Source: Spirochaetales bacterium
Lineage (GTDB): Bacteria > Spirochaetota > Spirochaetia > Treponematales > UBA12059
Reading direction: 5' to 3'
Assembly (NCBI GenBank): GCA_016926955.1
Contig: JAFGNN010000065.1
Location: 1 to 64,000 of the forward strand
DNA: 64,000 nt
Shown here: positions 28,395 through 36,594 of the stretch, one piece after another
Layout of the letters: each line of letters starts with the position of its first letter
Position numbering within the stretch: position 1 is the first letter of the stretch
The notes under the pieces: generated by a model
Told to the model about the DNA's origin: nothing
Databases searched by the model: none
The model's input: the letters and a program-made list of their open reading frames with translations, nothing else
Translations under genes and position numbers: made by a program

Positions 28395-29252
28395 CTAGCG
28401 TCGGGGCTTCCGGTAGGGCGAAGCGCGAAAATCCTCATCCTTGCCGTCCCCCGAACCCGGAGCCGCGTATTCGGGCTTGCGGATGCACGCGTGGTGACAA
28501 GCGGCGGCGATGTCGTCGTGGGTCCCCGTGGAGACCTCGACCGCGCGGGCCAGGTTGTCACTGACGCGAAATTCGCCGTTTCCCGAAAGGCGCTCGCAGG
28601 CGCGGCAGGCATCGCAGGCTACATCGCAGTAGAGGGCCTTGGTTGCGGCGCTCTCCGTGGAATTGCAGGCGACGAACCAGGAATTCCTGTCGCGGACCAG
28701 CTGTATGACCCCGTTGGGGCAGGAATCGACGCAGTCGCCGCAGCCGTCACATCGATCCGCGTTGATACGGGCGAGGCCGTTCCGGATCGAGATCGCGCCT
28801 ACGGGGCAAACGGCTACGCAGTCACCGAACCCGAGGCAGGCCGATTCGCACCCTCGCTCGCCACCGTAAAAGGAGGCTGCCGAACGGCAGTCGCGCAGAC
28901 CCTGATAGGCGAAGCGCGCGCGTGTGCGATCGCGGGATCCGGCGCATGCGATTACGGCGACTGACTCCGAAGCGCCCGTCCGGCCGAGCAGCGCGTCGAT
29001 CCGCTCGGCTGATTCGCGGTCCAGTGCCGCGCACTGGGCGGGCCGAGCCTTGCCGTACTCGAGGCGCTCCGCGAAAACCGAGCAGTCGTCCGCTCCGCAC
29101 GCGCCGCAATCCCAGCCGGGCAGCGCCGCACGGATCCTGCGGGACGCTTCGCGGCGCGTTCCGCCGCCAGGCGAGAAGGAGAGCGCCACCGCGGCTACGA
29201 AAGAGGCCAGCGCGAGCGAGAAGATGGCGGCGAACAACCTGAGCCAGATCAT
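28395..29252 (-). CDS. rnfB: RnfB-like ferredoxin subunit
   Basis: DCGACGADDCSVFAERLEYGKARPAQC ... CESACLGFGDCVAVCPVGAI ... CDGCGDCVDSCPNGVI. Confidence 0.9.
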   Translation of the reverse strand: MIWLRLFAAIFSLALASFVAAVALSFSPGGGTRREASRRIRAALPGWDCGACGADDCSVFAERLEYGKARPAQCAALDRESAERIDALLGRTGASESVAVIACAGSRDRTRARFAYQGLRDCRSAASFYGGERGCESACLGFGDCVAVCPVGAISIRNGLARINADRCDGCGDCVDSCPNGVIQLVRDRNSWFVACNSTESAATKALYCDVACDACRACERLSGNGEFRVSDNLARAVEVSTGTHDDIAAACHHACIRKPEYAAPGSGDGKDEDFRASPYRKPRR

Positions 29253-29842
29253 CGTGCGCTCCCGAACCAGGGTCCGAGCATGGCCTCCAGGCCGTGGAAA
29301 GCGAGCGCGAGGAGGCCCGCGGAGATGAAGTACGCGGGCGCGCCCTTGAACGCTTGAGGCAAGCGTTCAAGTTCGAGCCGCTCCCGGATGGCGTCGAGTA
29401 TGGCGGACGCGGCCAGGTAGCCGAGGGCGCCCGAGAACGAGGCGACGATAAGGGAGGATCCGTTACGCGCGATCCCCGAGGCCGCCAGGGCGATGCCGTA
29501 GATGGCGCAGCTCGCGGAGAGCCGCTCGAACGATTTGGACATGCGCTCCGCGAAGGCTCCGTTCAGCCTGGAGGCGCCGAAGGCAAGGGCGGAACCGGTG
29601 GCGAAGGAAAGCAGCATGAACGCGAAGGGATCGAGGGCGCCCAAGCCCAGCGGACGGAGCGCAAAACGCGAGAGGAGCCCGTGGAGGATGGCGGTGACGA
29701 TCGCGGAAACCAGGAAGGCGAGGCTTCCCGCGAGGTCGCGGGGCAAGGACGGTCCCCGGCACCCGGAACAGGTGCCGGCGCCGTATCGCAACAGCGCATT
29801 GAGGCCGAACACCGACATGAAGGCAACGCCGACCATGCTCAT
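29249..29842 (-). CDS. rnfA: RnfA-like membrane subunit
   Basis: Position in rnfCDGEAB order, six-TM pattern, GTC near residue 25 and SCAIYG at residue 112. Confidence 0.75.
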   Translation of the reverse strand: MSMVGVAFMSVFGLNALLRYGAGTCSGCRGPSLPRDLAGSLAFLVSAIVTAILHGLLSRFALRPLGLGALDPFAFMLLSFATGSALAFGASRLNGAFAERMSKSFERLSASCAIYGIALAASGIARNGSSLIVASFSGALGYLAASAILDAIRERLELERLPQAFKGAPAYFISAGLLALAFHGLEAMLGPWFGSAR

Positions 29843-30453
29843 GGATTCCTCCGCAATCTCCGCTTCAGCTCCTTCGCCAGCGCCATACCCGCGCCGAGCA
29901 CGATGAAGCCTCCCGACGGCAAGGCGGCGAGACGGAGCAGGGAGGCTGTCCCGCCCTCGACGCCTGGCGGAATCTCCCTCGCGGCGGCGAACGGCGCGAG
30001 CAGGGAGCCGGTCGAGAGAAGTTCCCTCGCCGCCCCGAGCGCGAGAGCGGAAAGGAAGAACAGAAGGGCCGTGACCAGCCGACCCGGCAGGCGTGACAGG
30101 TCCTCGTCATCTCCGGACACGCCGGCCGCGGCAAGGACCAGGCAGTTGGCGCCGGCGAGGGACAGCCAGAAATTCAGCCGGTCCCACATGCCGGGGGCCA
30201 GGGCCCTCACGCCGAGCGACCAGATCGAGGCGGCCATCGCGACTACGAGCGCGGTCGCCAAACGCTGGAAAGGCTTTTCGACCAAGCGTCTCGCGAACGG
30301 CGCGACGGTCGCCGCGACGAGCATCGCGAAAGCGACGGATCCTCCGAGCGCGACGGCGTCGGAGAGGCAGACGGAACCGATTGCCACGGGGGCAAGACCG
30401 AGCGCCGAAAGGAAGGCGGGATCCCTCCGCGGGCGATTAGCTGTTCGATTCAC
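29839..30453 (-). CDS. rnfE: RnfE-like membrane subunit
   Basis: Position in rnfCDGEAB order, TM pattern, ALGLAP..., GANCLVLAAAG. Confidence 0.75.
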   Translation of the reverse strand: MNRTANRPRRDPAFLSALGLAPVAIGSVCLSDAVALGGSVAFAMLVAATVAPFARRLVEKPFQRLATALVVAMAASIWSLGVRALAPGMWDRLNFWLSLAGANCLVLAAAGVSGDDEDLSRLPGRLVTALLFFLSALALGAARELLSTGSLLAPFAAAREIPPGVEGGTASLLRLAALPSGGFIVLGAGMALAKELKRRLRRNP

Positions 30454-30998
30454 TGGTCCTCCGAATTCAAGAAGCCGGCGGCGGCGCAGGCCCTGACGAA
30501 GGCGGCCACGGCCTCGTCGACCGCGCGCCTTGAGGCCTCCGGACCTACGCCCGGACCTGATGGACCGTGCTCGGGCGCGGCGCCCGCGCGGACGGACAGC
30601 TCGTCCGAAAGCGCCGTGGCCGCGTACGCCGGCGAGCCGCCGGCCACCCTGGCGGCGAGGAGCCTCCCCGAACGGTCGACCGCGAGCTCGACCGGGAACG
30701 CGCCTTCCGGCAATCGGGCCAGGACCACTCCCGCAGCCGCGGCGGCGGCGCGGCCGCCCGTTCCGAGCACCGGGAAAAGGGCCAGCACCGCCTCGTCCCT
30801 CGGCGTACGGTCCTCGGCGCCTGGCGAACCGAGGCCCGCGCCCTGCGCCGAGAGCAGACGGGAAACGGATGCCCTGTGTGACAGCGATTCCGCCGATCCG
30901 GAAAGCCAGCCCAGCGCGCCCGCGGGAACGAGCGCAGCGGCGATCACGCCGGCCAGTACGGCCGATCTGCGAAACTTCACGCTTGCCGATGCATTCAT
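30450..30998 (-). CDS. rnfG: RnfG-like protein (divergent)
   Basis: Between rnfD and rnfE; single N-terminal TM; ASRRAVDEAV resembles the region after the FMN site. Confidence 0.65.
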   Translation of the reverse strand: MNASASVKFRRSAVLAGVIAAALVPAGALGWLSGSAESLSHRASVSRLLSAQGAGLGSPGAEDRTPRDEAVLALFPVLGTGGRAAAAAAGVVLARLPEGAFPVELAVDRSGRLLAARVAGGSPAYAATALSDELSVRAGAAPEHGPSGPGVGPEASRRAVDEAVAAFVRACAAAGFLNSEDQ

Positions 30999-32086
30999 GC
31001 GTCCCTCCGCTTCCGCGCGCGTCCCGACGGCGGGAAGGCCTTGTCGAGGAGAGGCACGAGGGCGTTCATGATCAGCACCGCGTAGGCGCTACCGTCGGGC
31101 AAGGCGCCCCAGCGACGGAACGCGAAGGCGAGGGCGCCGGCGCCGGCGCCGAACAAGGCGAGCGCGGGGCGGGAAACCGGCGTGGTTACCGGATCTGCGA
31201 GCGCAAAAACTGCCGTCAGTATGAACCCGCCGGAGAAAAGCGCGAACAGCGCGTCGCCCGACATGAAGTCCCCTCCAGCGCCGCCGAAAAGCCGTGCGAG
31301 GAATCCGAATGCGAGCAGGGCCGAGAAGGGAGCTTCCCAGCGGATCATCTTCCTCGAGATCAGAATCACGGAGGCGAACAGGAGCAGAATTCCGGCGACC
31401 TCGCCTATCGCCCCGGGCCGGAACCCGAGCGCCAGGTCCACGTATCCGCCGGGCAGTTCCGCGCCGAGCGGGCCGAACACGTGGTCGTTGAGGAATCCCG
31501 TCGCCCGGCCGTCGAACGCCGACACGGGGTAGCCAGCCTGCTTGAGAACCTCGAGAGGCAGGGACACGCGGGCTCCGCCGGTCGCGTCGGCCAGGTAGCC
31601 GAGGGGAGTCGAGGCGCTGAGTCCGTCGACCCCGGATAGAATGCGCGGCATGACCCATCCGCCGAGCATCTCGTCATGCCAGTTGACCTGCGCGAACGCG
31701 ATGCCCGCGAGCGCCGGGTTCATCCAGTTTCCCCCGAGTCCTCCGAAGCTCCATTTGACCACGAGGATCGCGAATGAGGCGGACAGGGCCGGAATGTGCA
31801 GCGCGACGCCCGGCGGCATCGCGGCGGCGAGGATGAGCGCGGACAGGAGGGCGCTGCCGTCCCCCAGGGTGTAGCGGCGCGCCAGGAGGTTCGCGCCTCC
31901 TTCCGAGAGCAGCGCCGCGGCGATGGAAACCATGGCGACGAGGAGCACCCGCGGTCCGAAGATCCAGGAGCTCCACGCGAAGGCCGGAAGCAGCGCGGCC
32001 GCGGCGCCGAAGCAGAGCGAGGACGTCGAGCGGCCAACGTGGATGAAAGGCGCGGCGGAGACGATGGGGTACCGGTTCCGCGTCAT
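30995..32086 (-). CDS. rnfD: RnfD-like membrane subunit
   Basis: APFIHVGRSTSSLCFGAAAALLPA ... GGNWMNPALAGIAF ... DGLSASTPLG; start corrected to 32086. Confidence 0.9.
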   Translation of the reverse strand: MTRNRYPIVSAAPFIHVGRSTSSLCFGAAAALLPAFAWSSWIFGPRVLLVAMVSIAAALLSEGGANLLARRYTLGDGSALLSALILAAAMPPGVALHIPALSASFAILVVKWSFGGLGGNWMNPALAGIAFAQVNWHDEMLGGWVMPRILSGVDGLSASTPLGYLADATGGARVSLPLEVLKQAGYPVSAFDGRATGFLNDHVFGPLGAELPGGYVDLALGFRPGAIGEVAGILLLFASVILISRKMIRWEAPFSALLAFGFLARLFGGAGGDFMSGDALFALFSGGFILTAVFALADPVTTPVSRPALALFGAGAGALAFAFRRWGALPDGSAYAVLIMNALVPLLDKAFPPSGRARKRRDA

Positions 32087-33393
32087 CGCGTTTCCTCCGG
32101 CGGACGTTTCATGGCGGTCGCGAAACATTGCGCGAGCGGTATCCGGGACGGGCAGGCGTAGGCGCAGGCGCCGCAGAGCGTGCACTCCCCGAGCCCCTCC
32201 GCCCTCATGTCCTGGAACAGCCCCTTCCCGTAAAGCTTGTGGAGACGCATCGGGTCCAGTCCTTCCGGACAGGCCTGAACGCAGACTCCGCACCTGACGC
32301 AAGCCCGCTCCGGTCGGGTCCTCGTTTCCTCGGCGGTCAGGGCGAGCACCATGGCCGTGGTCTTGGTGATCGGAATATCCAGATCGGGGCAAACGCGCCC
32401 TTCAAGGGCCCCGTCCAGAACGATGCGCTGTGGGGTATGCCTGAATCCTCCGCATTCCTCGAAGAGGGCTCCGATCGAGGTGCCGATCCTGGCTTTGAGG
32501 ATCGCGGGCGTCTTCACCGCGCCGCCCGCGACGAGCACGCAACGTTCGAGCGAGGGTTTCTCTTCGGCGACCGCCTCGTATACTTCGGCGAGCAGTGACG
32601 GAGCGATGAAGAAGGACCGCGTGGTCGAGGTCGTCACCCTGGCCTCGAGCAGCGCCGCGTCGATGCGTCCCGGAAGGTGCTGAGGGAACATGCGGGGTAC
32701 CGTGAACGCCTGTATGGGAGGTCCCTCGGAGCCTTTCACGCCATCCCAGGCCAGGGCGACGGAGGCATCGGCATCGTCGAAAACCGCGAAGGCGGACAGG
32801 GGCGCGAGAACCCGGCAGAGCATCTCGAACCCTTCTAGGACATTTTCCCGCCGCTCGGACAGGACCTGGACCTCGACCGGGTTCCGGGGCTCTCCGGTCA
32901 GCGCCGTAACCACGATGAGCTCGCACGGGCTCCCGTCCTCGAAGGCCGAAAGCGCCTCTGCGAGCGGGATGCCGTCGGACGCGCGCACGAGGCCGCGATC
33001 GCGGATGGCGCGCACGATCTCGTGGCGCTGCATGGAACGCCAGGGAGTGAGCCGCGGGGGCTTCCCGAGGCGCGAGAACGAGCCGGAAAGGGCGACCTCG
33101 ACGGCGTCGCACTCGACGCCTCCGGCCAGCCGGACACGGGAGACGCGGCGGACCAGGCCCGGCACCGGTGAATGGACGTCGGCGGACGCCCTTCCCTCGC
33201 CGCGTCCGAGAAGCTGGCCTTCCTCGACACGATCTCCCGGCCTCACGACGCAACGCGCCGGGGCGCCCGCGTGCTGACGCAGCGGCACCACGGCGATGGC
33301 GGGCAGATAGGCGTTTCTTGCTTGCTCGGTCAAGCGAACCGGCTCTCCGGCGATCAAGAGACCGCCGGTCCGGAAATTCCTGAGTCTTTTCAT
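32083..33393 (-). CDS. rnfC: RnfC-like subunit
   Basis: CVRCGVCVQACPEGLDPMRL ... CTLCGACAYACPSRIPL (two 4Fe-4S motifs); N-terminal barrel-sandwich. Confidence 0.88.
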   Translation of the reverse strand: MKRLRNFRTGGLLIAGEPVRLTEQARNAYLPAIAVVPLRQHAGAPARCVVRPGDRVEEGQLLGRGEGRASADVHSPVPGLVRRVSRVRLAGGVECDAVEVALSGSFSRLGKPPRLTPWRSMQRHEIVRAIRDRGLVRASDGIPLAEALSAFEDGSPCELIVVTALTGEPRNPVEVQVLSERRENVLEGFEMLCRVLAPLSAFAVFDDADASVALAWDGVKGSEGPPIQAFTVPRMFPQHLPGRIDAALLEARVTTSTTRSFFIAPSLLAEVYEAVAEEKPSLERCVLVAGGAVKTPAILKARIGTSIGALFEECGGFRHTPQRIVLDGALEGRVCPDLDIPITKTTAMVLALTAEETRTRPERACVRCGVCVQACPEGLDPMRLHKLYGKGLFQDMRAEGLGECTLCGACAYACPSRIPLAQCFATAMKRPPEETR

Positions 33394-34964
33394 GCTGCTT
33401 CCCGGACCTTTCCCGAAGCCGCCTCGGCGACGGCTCTAGCCAACAGGTTCGCGCCGCCCGAGGCGGCGAAGGGGACGAGGGCGAGTATATAAACGAGAAT
33501 TTCGATCAAGGCAAGGCGTCGCGGGGCGCCGGGGCCGTCGAGCGCCTCGAGCCTGACGCCTGCGTTCCCGCCGGCCTCGACGAGGAGCGCCTCCACGGAT
33601 CCCGGAGGAAAGGTCGCGTCCGAAGGATCGGAAACCGTCGCGAGCGCGGCCGCCGCTGGCTCCACGAGCCCTCCCTCCCCTCGCCGGAAACCCTGCATCG
33701 CGATCGGCTCGTTCGAGCCGTAGACGGAGTCGCCGAGCCGCTCGTACAGAACGCTCCGCTGGAACGCCGCGTGGGCAGCGGCGTCGGCCAGGTCCGGAAG
33801 ACGCGAAACGGAAGGATCAAGGGCGAGCGCGGCAGTGAGCGGAATTCCGGATCCGGTCTTCGACGGACGCTCCACGGGCACGGGTATCGGGATGCCGCCC
33901 GCGTTCCCGCCGCCGGGTCCCGGACCGCCCGCGTACGAGAGTGGAAGCGCGAGCAATGCAAGCAGGGCTATAGCCGGGGATAGCGGAGCGAAGGCGTTGG
34001 CGGTCTTGCGCCTCGTACGGGATACTATCGGGACGGGCGTGAAGGAATTCCGGCCCTCCCTCTTCCGCTCCATGGAGCGGAAGCCCGCGACGGCCTCGAA
34101 GGCCGCGGCCTGGGCGAGCGCGCAGAGCGAGGCGACGGGTATCAGGTCAGGTTCCATGACTGCCAGGATGACGACTGCCGCGAGCATGCTGCCTCCGGCG
34201 GCGCCGAGCAGGCTCCCGAGTCGGTCCAGCGCTCGTGCGACAAGAGGTCCGCGCGCTTCGGAGTGGCGGTAGGGAAGCAGGCCGCTAACCCGGGCTCCCG
34301 CGAGCGAGGCAAGCAGGGCGACCGCGGTGGCGGGAGCGCCGCCCGCCCACCAGAGCGGAGCCCAGACCAGGGAACCGAGCAGGCGCTCGCTCCGGCGGCG
34401 GCGCGAAGAGAAGGTCGATACCAGCGCGAAAGCGGCCGGCAGGGTCCAGAGGAAGCGCGCCCGCGGCGCGCCGCGCTCGGCCACCATCCATGAACGCTCG
34501 CCGCCCGGCCCCAGAGCCCGTTCCAGGGCTTTCCGCGCCGCGTTCTCTGACGATGCCGCGTACAGGACGTGCCAGGACCTGTCGCCCGAGCGTACCGTAA
34601 AATAGCGCGCGAGGCCATCCAGCCAGGGATCGCGCCGGGGATCGCCCGGAACGAGGCGCCGCGCGGCTTCGAGGAAGGGGACGGTCACGACGCGCTCGAA
34701 ATCCGCCAAGAGCACGGTCTGGCTCGATTCGGATACCACGTCAGCGATTCCGGCGCCCGACAGCGCCGCAAGGGCCTCATCGAGAGCCGGCGAACCGGGA
34801 GCCTCCGCGGAAGCGGCGACGAGAACCATGACCCGGCCCGGCCAGGGCGACGCCGCGCTGGTCGAATGCGGGGCCAGGGCGCATCCCGCTATGGCCAAGG
34901 CGAGCGCCGCGCTGGCCGCGGCCGCGAGCCTCACCGGCTTGCCGTCAAGCTCCCTCATGCTCAC
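33390..34964 (-). CDS. Unknown membrane protein linked to the rnf operon
   Basis: 524 aa; N-terminal signal/lipobox-like LALAIAGC, soluble segment, then several TMs; 4-nt overlap with rnfC. Confidence 0.75.
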   Translation of the reverse strand: MSMRELDGKPVRLAAAASAALALAIAGCALAPHSTSAASPWPGRVMVLVAASAEAPGSPALDEALAALSGAGIADVVSESSQTVLLADFERVVTVPFLEAARRLVPGDPRRDPWLDGLARYFTVRSGDRSWHVLYAASSENAARKALERALGPGGERSWMVAERGAPRARFLWTLPAAFALVSTFSSRRRRSERLLGSLVWAPLWWAGGAPATAVALLASLAGARVSGLLPYRHSEARGPLVARALDRLGSLLGAAGGSMLAAVVILAVMEPDLIPVASLCALAQAAAFEAVAGFRSMERKREGRNSFTPVPIVSRTRRKTANAFAPLSPAIALLALLALPLSYAGGPGPGGGNAGGIPIPVPVERPSKTGSGIPLTAALALDPSVSRLPDLADAAAHAAFQRSVLYERLGDSVYGSNEPIAMQGFRRGEGGLVEPAAAALATVSDPSDATFPPGSVEALLVEAGGNAGVRLEALDGPGAPRRLALIEILVYILALVPFAASGGANLLARAVAEAASGKVREAA

Positions 34965-34970
34965 TCGGGT

Positions 34971-35459
34971 CTACAGGCGGTAGAATGCCAGGGTTATGAA
35001 AAACCCGAGCAGCGCCCCGACGAGTACCTGGGGGAAGGTGTGCCCGTGCACTTCCTTGACGGGATGAAACGAAACGCCGATCCGCTCGCGGACGTCCTTG
35101 CCGAACTGGTTGAAAGCCCTGGCCTGAAGCCCCGAGGCGCGACGGACACCCATCGCGTCGCGGATGACCACGAGGGCGAAGAAGAAGGAAAGCATGAACA
35201 CCGGCGAGTCGATGCCGGATTCGAACGCTATGGAGGTGGAAATGGAGACGGCGAGGGAGGAATGGCTCGACGGCATGCCTCCCGTGCGCCAGAGCAAGGT
35301 TTCGATCAGGTCTTTGACGGATCCGGCCCGTCGACGTAGCACCGCGATCGCCGCCTTGATGAACTGGGCGGTGAACATGCTCATTACGGCGGCGAGGAAT
35401 ATGGGGCTTTCCATGAAGGCCCGCAGGCCTGCGAACGAGAGGCTCTGGTCGTTGGGCAT
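34971..35459 (-). CDS. Divergent PAP2 (DUF212) family membrane protein
   Basis: FTAQFIKAAIAVL ... LLWRTGGMPSSHSSLAVSISTSIAFESGIDSPVF ... GHTFPQVLVGALLG. Confidence 0.9.
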   Translation of the reverse strand: MPNDQSLSFAGLRAFMESPIFLAAVMSMFTAQFIKAAIAVLRRRAGSVKDLIETLLWRTGGMPSSHSSLAVSISTSIAFESGIDSPVFMLSFFFALVVIRDAMGVRRASGLQARAFNQFGKDVRERIGVSFHPVKEVHGHTFPQVLVGALLGFFITLAFYRL

Positions 35460-35544
35460 CGCGGTACTTTCCCGCACGAGGCGCCGATTGTCAAGATGCG
35501 CAGACACGCTTGACCTTGCCCCCTGGCCCGTCGTAGCCTCATAA

Positions 35545-36498
35545 GTGCTTATGGAGAAAAGCGATCCGATCATCCTCGTCGCGGGCCCCGACGACGGGGG
35601 CAAACGGCTCGACCGGGTCGCCCGGGGGCTGCTCGGCTCCGTGCCGCTCTCCGCCGTGTTCCGCGGCATCCGTACCGGAGATATCAGGCTCAATGGCCGC
35701 CGTTCGGCGAACGACGCCCGGCTCGTCCCCGGGGACGAAATCCGGATCTCGGGACGCTACGCGGAGAGCCTGCGCGCCGCTCCCTCGGGCAGGCCCGAAG
35801 CCTCGACAGTCCCGCGAGTCCTCCCGGACGTGCTTGGCCGTACTCGGGACTTGGTCTTCGTCTCCAAGCCGCGCGGCATGCTGAGCCATGGCGCCGGAGG
35901 CCTTGACGAGCTCGCGGCGGACATACTCGGGCCCCTCCCGGAAATCTCGCTGGCTTTCCGCCCCGCCCCCCTGCACCGCCTCGACAGGAACACGAGCGGC
36001 GTCGTGGCGATTTCCGCCAGCATACGGGGTGCCCGGGCCTTCTCCGCCGCCCTGCGCGACGGGCGGGTGTCGAAACGCTACCTCGCCCTGGTCGAGGGTC
36101 GGCTCGACGGCCCCGAAGACTGGAGCGCGCCGCTCGAACGCGACGGAACCCGGAAAATCACGATGGCCGCCCGCGATGCGGGGAAAGCCGCCTCCACGTT
36201 CGCCGAACCCGTCGCTTGCGACGGCCGGCTCACCCTCGCCCTCGTCTCCATCGGCACCGGAGTGACCCACCAGATCAGGGCCCACGCCGCCCTCGCCGGC
36301 CATCCGCTCGCGGGCGACCTGAAATATGGAGGAAAGCCCTTCCCCGGCGGGTATGTCCTCCATGCCTGGGCGCTGGACCTTCCCGCGGACCTCGGCTGCG
36401 AAACGCCCGCGGCGGTTCGGGCGCCCCTTCCCCCGGCCGCGCTCGAGGCGCTCGCCGCCCGATTCGGAAGCCAAGCGCTCGCGCCGTTCGCCCGCTGA
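35545..36498 (+). CDS. RluA family pseudouridine synthase with S4 domain
   Basis: GKRLDRVARGLLG ... PLHRLDRNTSGVVAISAS ... GVTHQIRAHAALAGHPLAGDLKYGG. Confidence 0.93.
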   Translation: MLMEKSDPIILVAGPDDGGKRLDRVARGLLGSVPLSAVFRGIRTGDIRLNGRRSANDARLVPGDEIRISGRYAESLRAAPSGRPEASTVPRVLPDVLGRTRDLVFVSKPRGMLSHGAGGLDELAADILGPLPEISLAFRPAPLHRLDRNTSGVVAISASIRGARAFSAALRDGRVSKRYLALVEGRLDGPEDWSAPLERDGTRKITMAARDAGKAASTFAEPVACDGRLTLALVSIGTGVTHQIRAHAALAGHPLAGDLKYGGKPFPGGYVLHAWALDLPADLGCETPAAVRAPLPPAALEALAARFGSQALAPFAR

Positions 36499-36533
36499 CC
36501 CGATCGATTTCCCCGCGCGATCCGATTCCGCGC

Positions 36534-36563
36534 TTGATCGACGGCGCCGGACGGACGTATCTT
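36534..36563 (+). promoter_or_regulatory. Putative hflK promoter
   Basis: TTGATC, 18 nt, TATCTT. Confidence 0.35.
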
Positions 36564-36594
36564 TGCCCTGGCTCAATCGAGAAAGGAGGCACGA

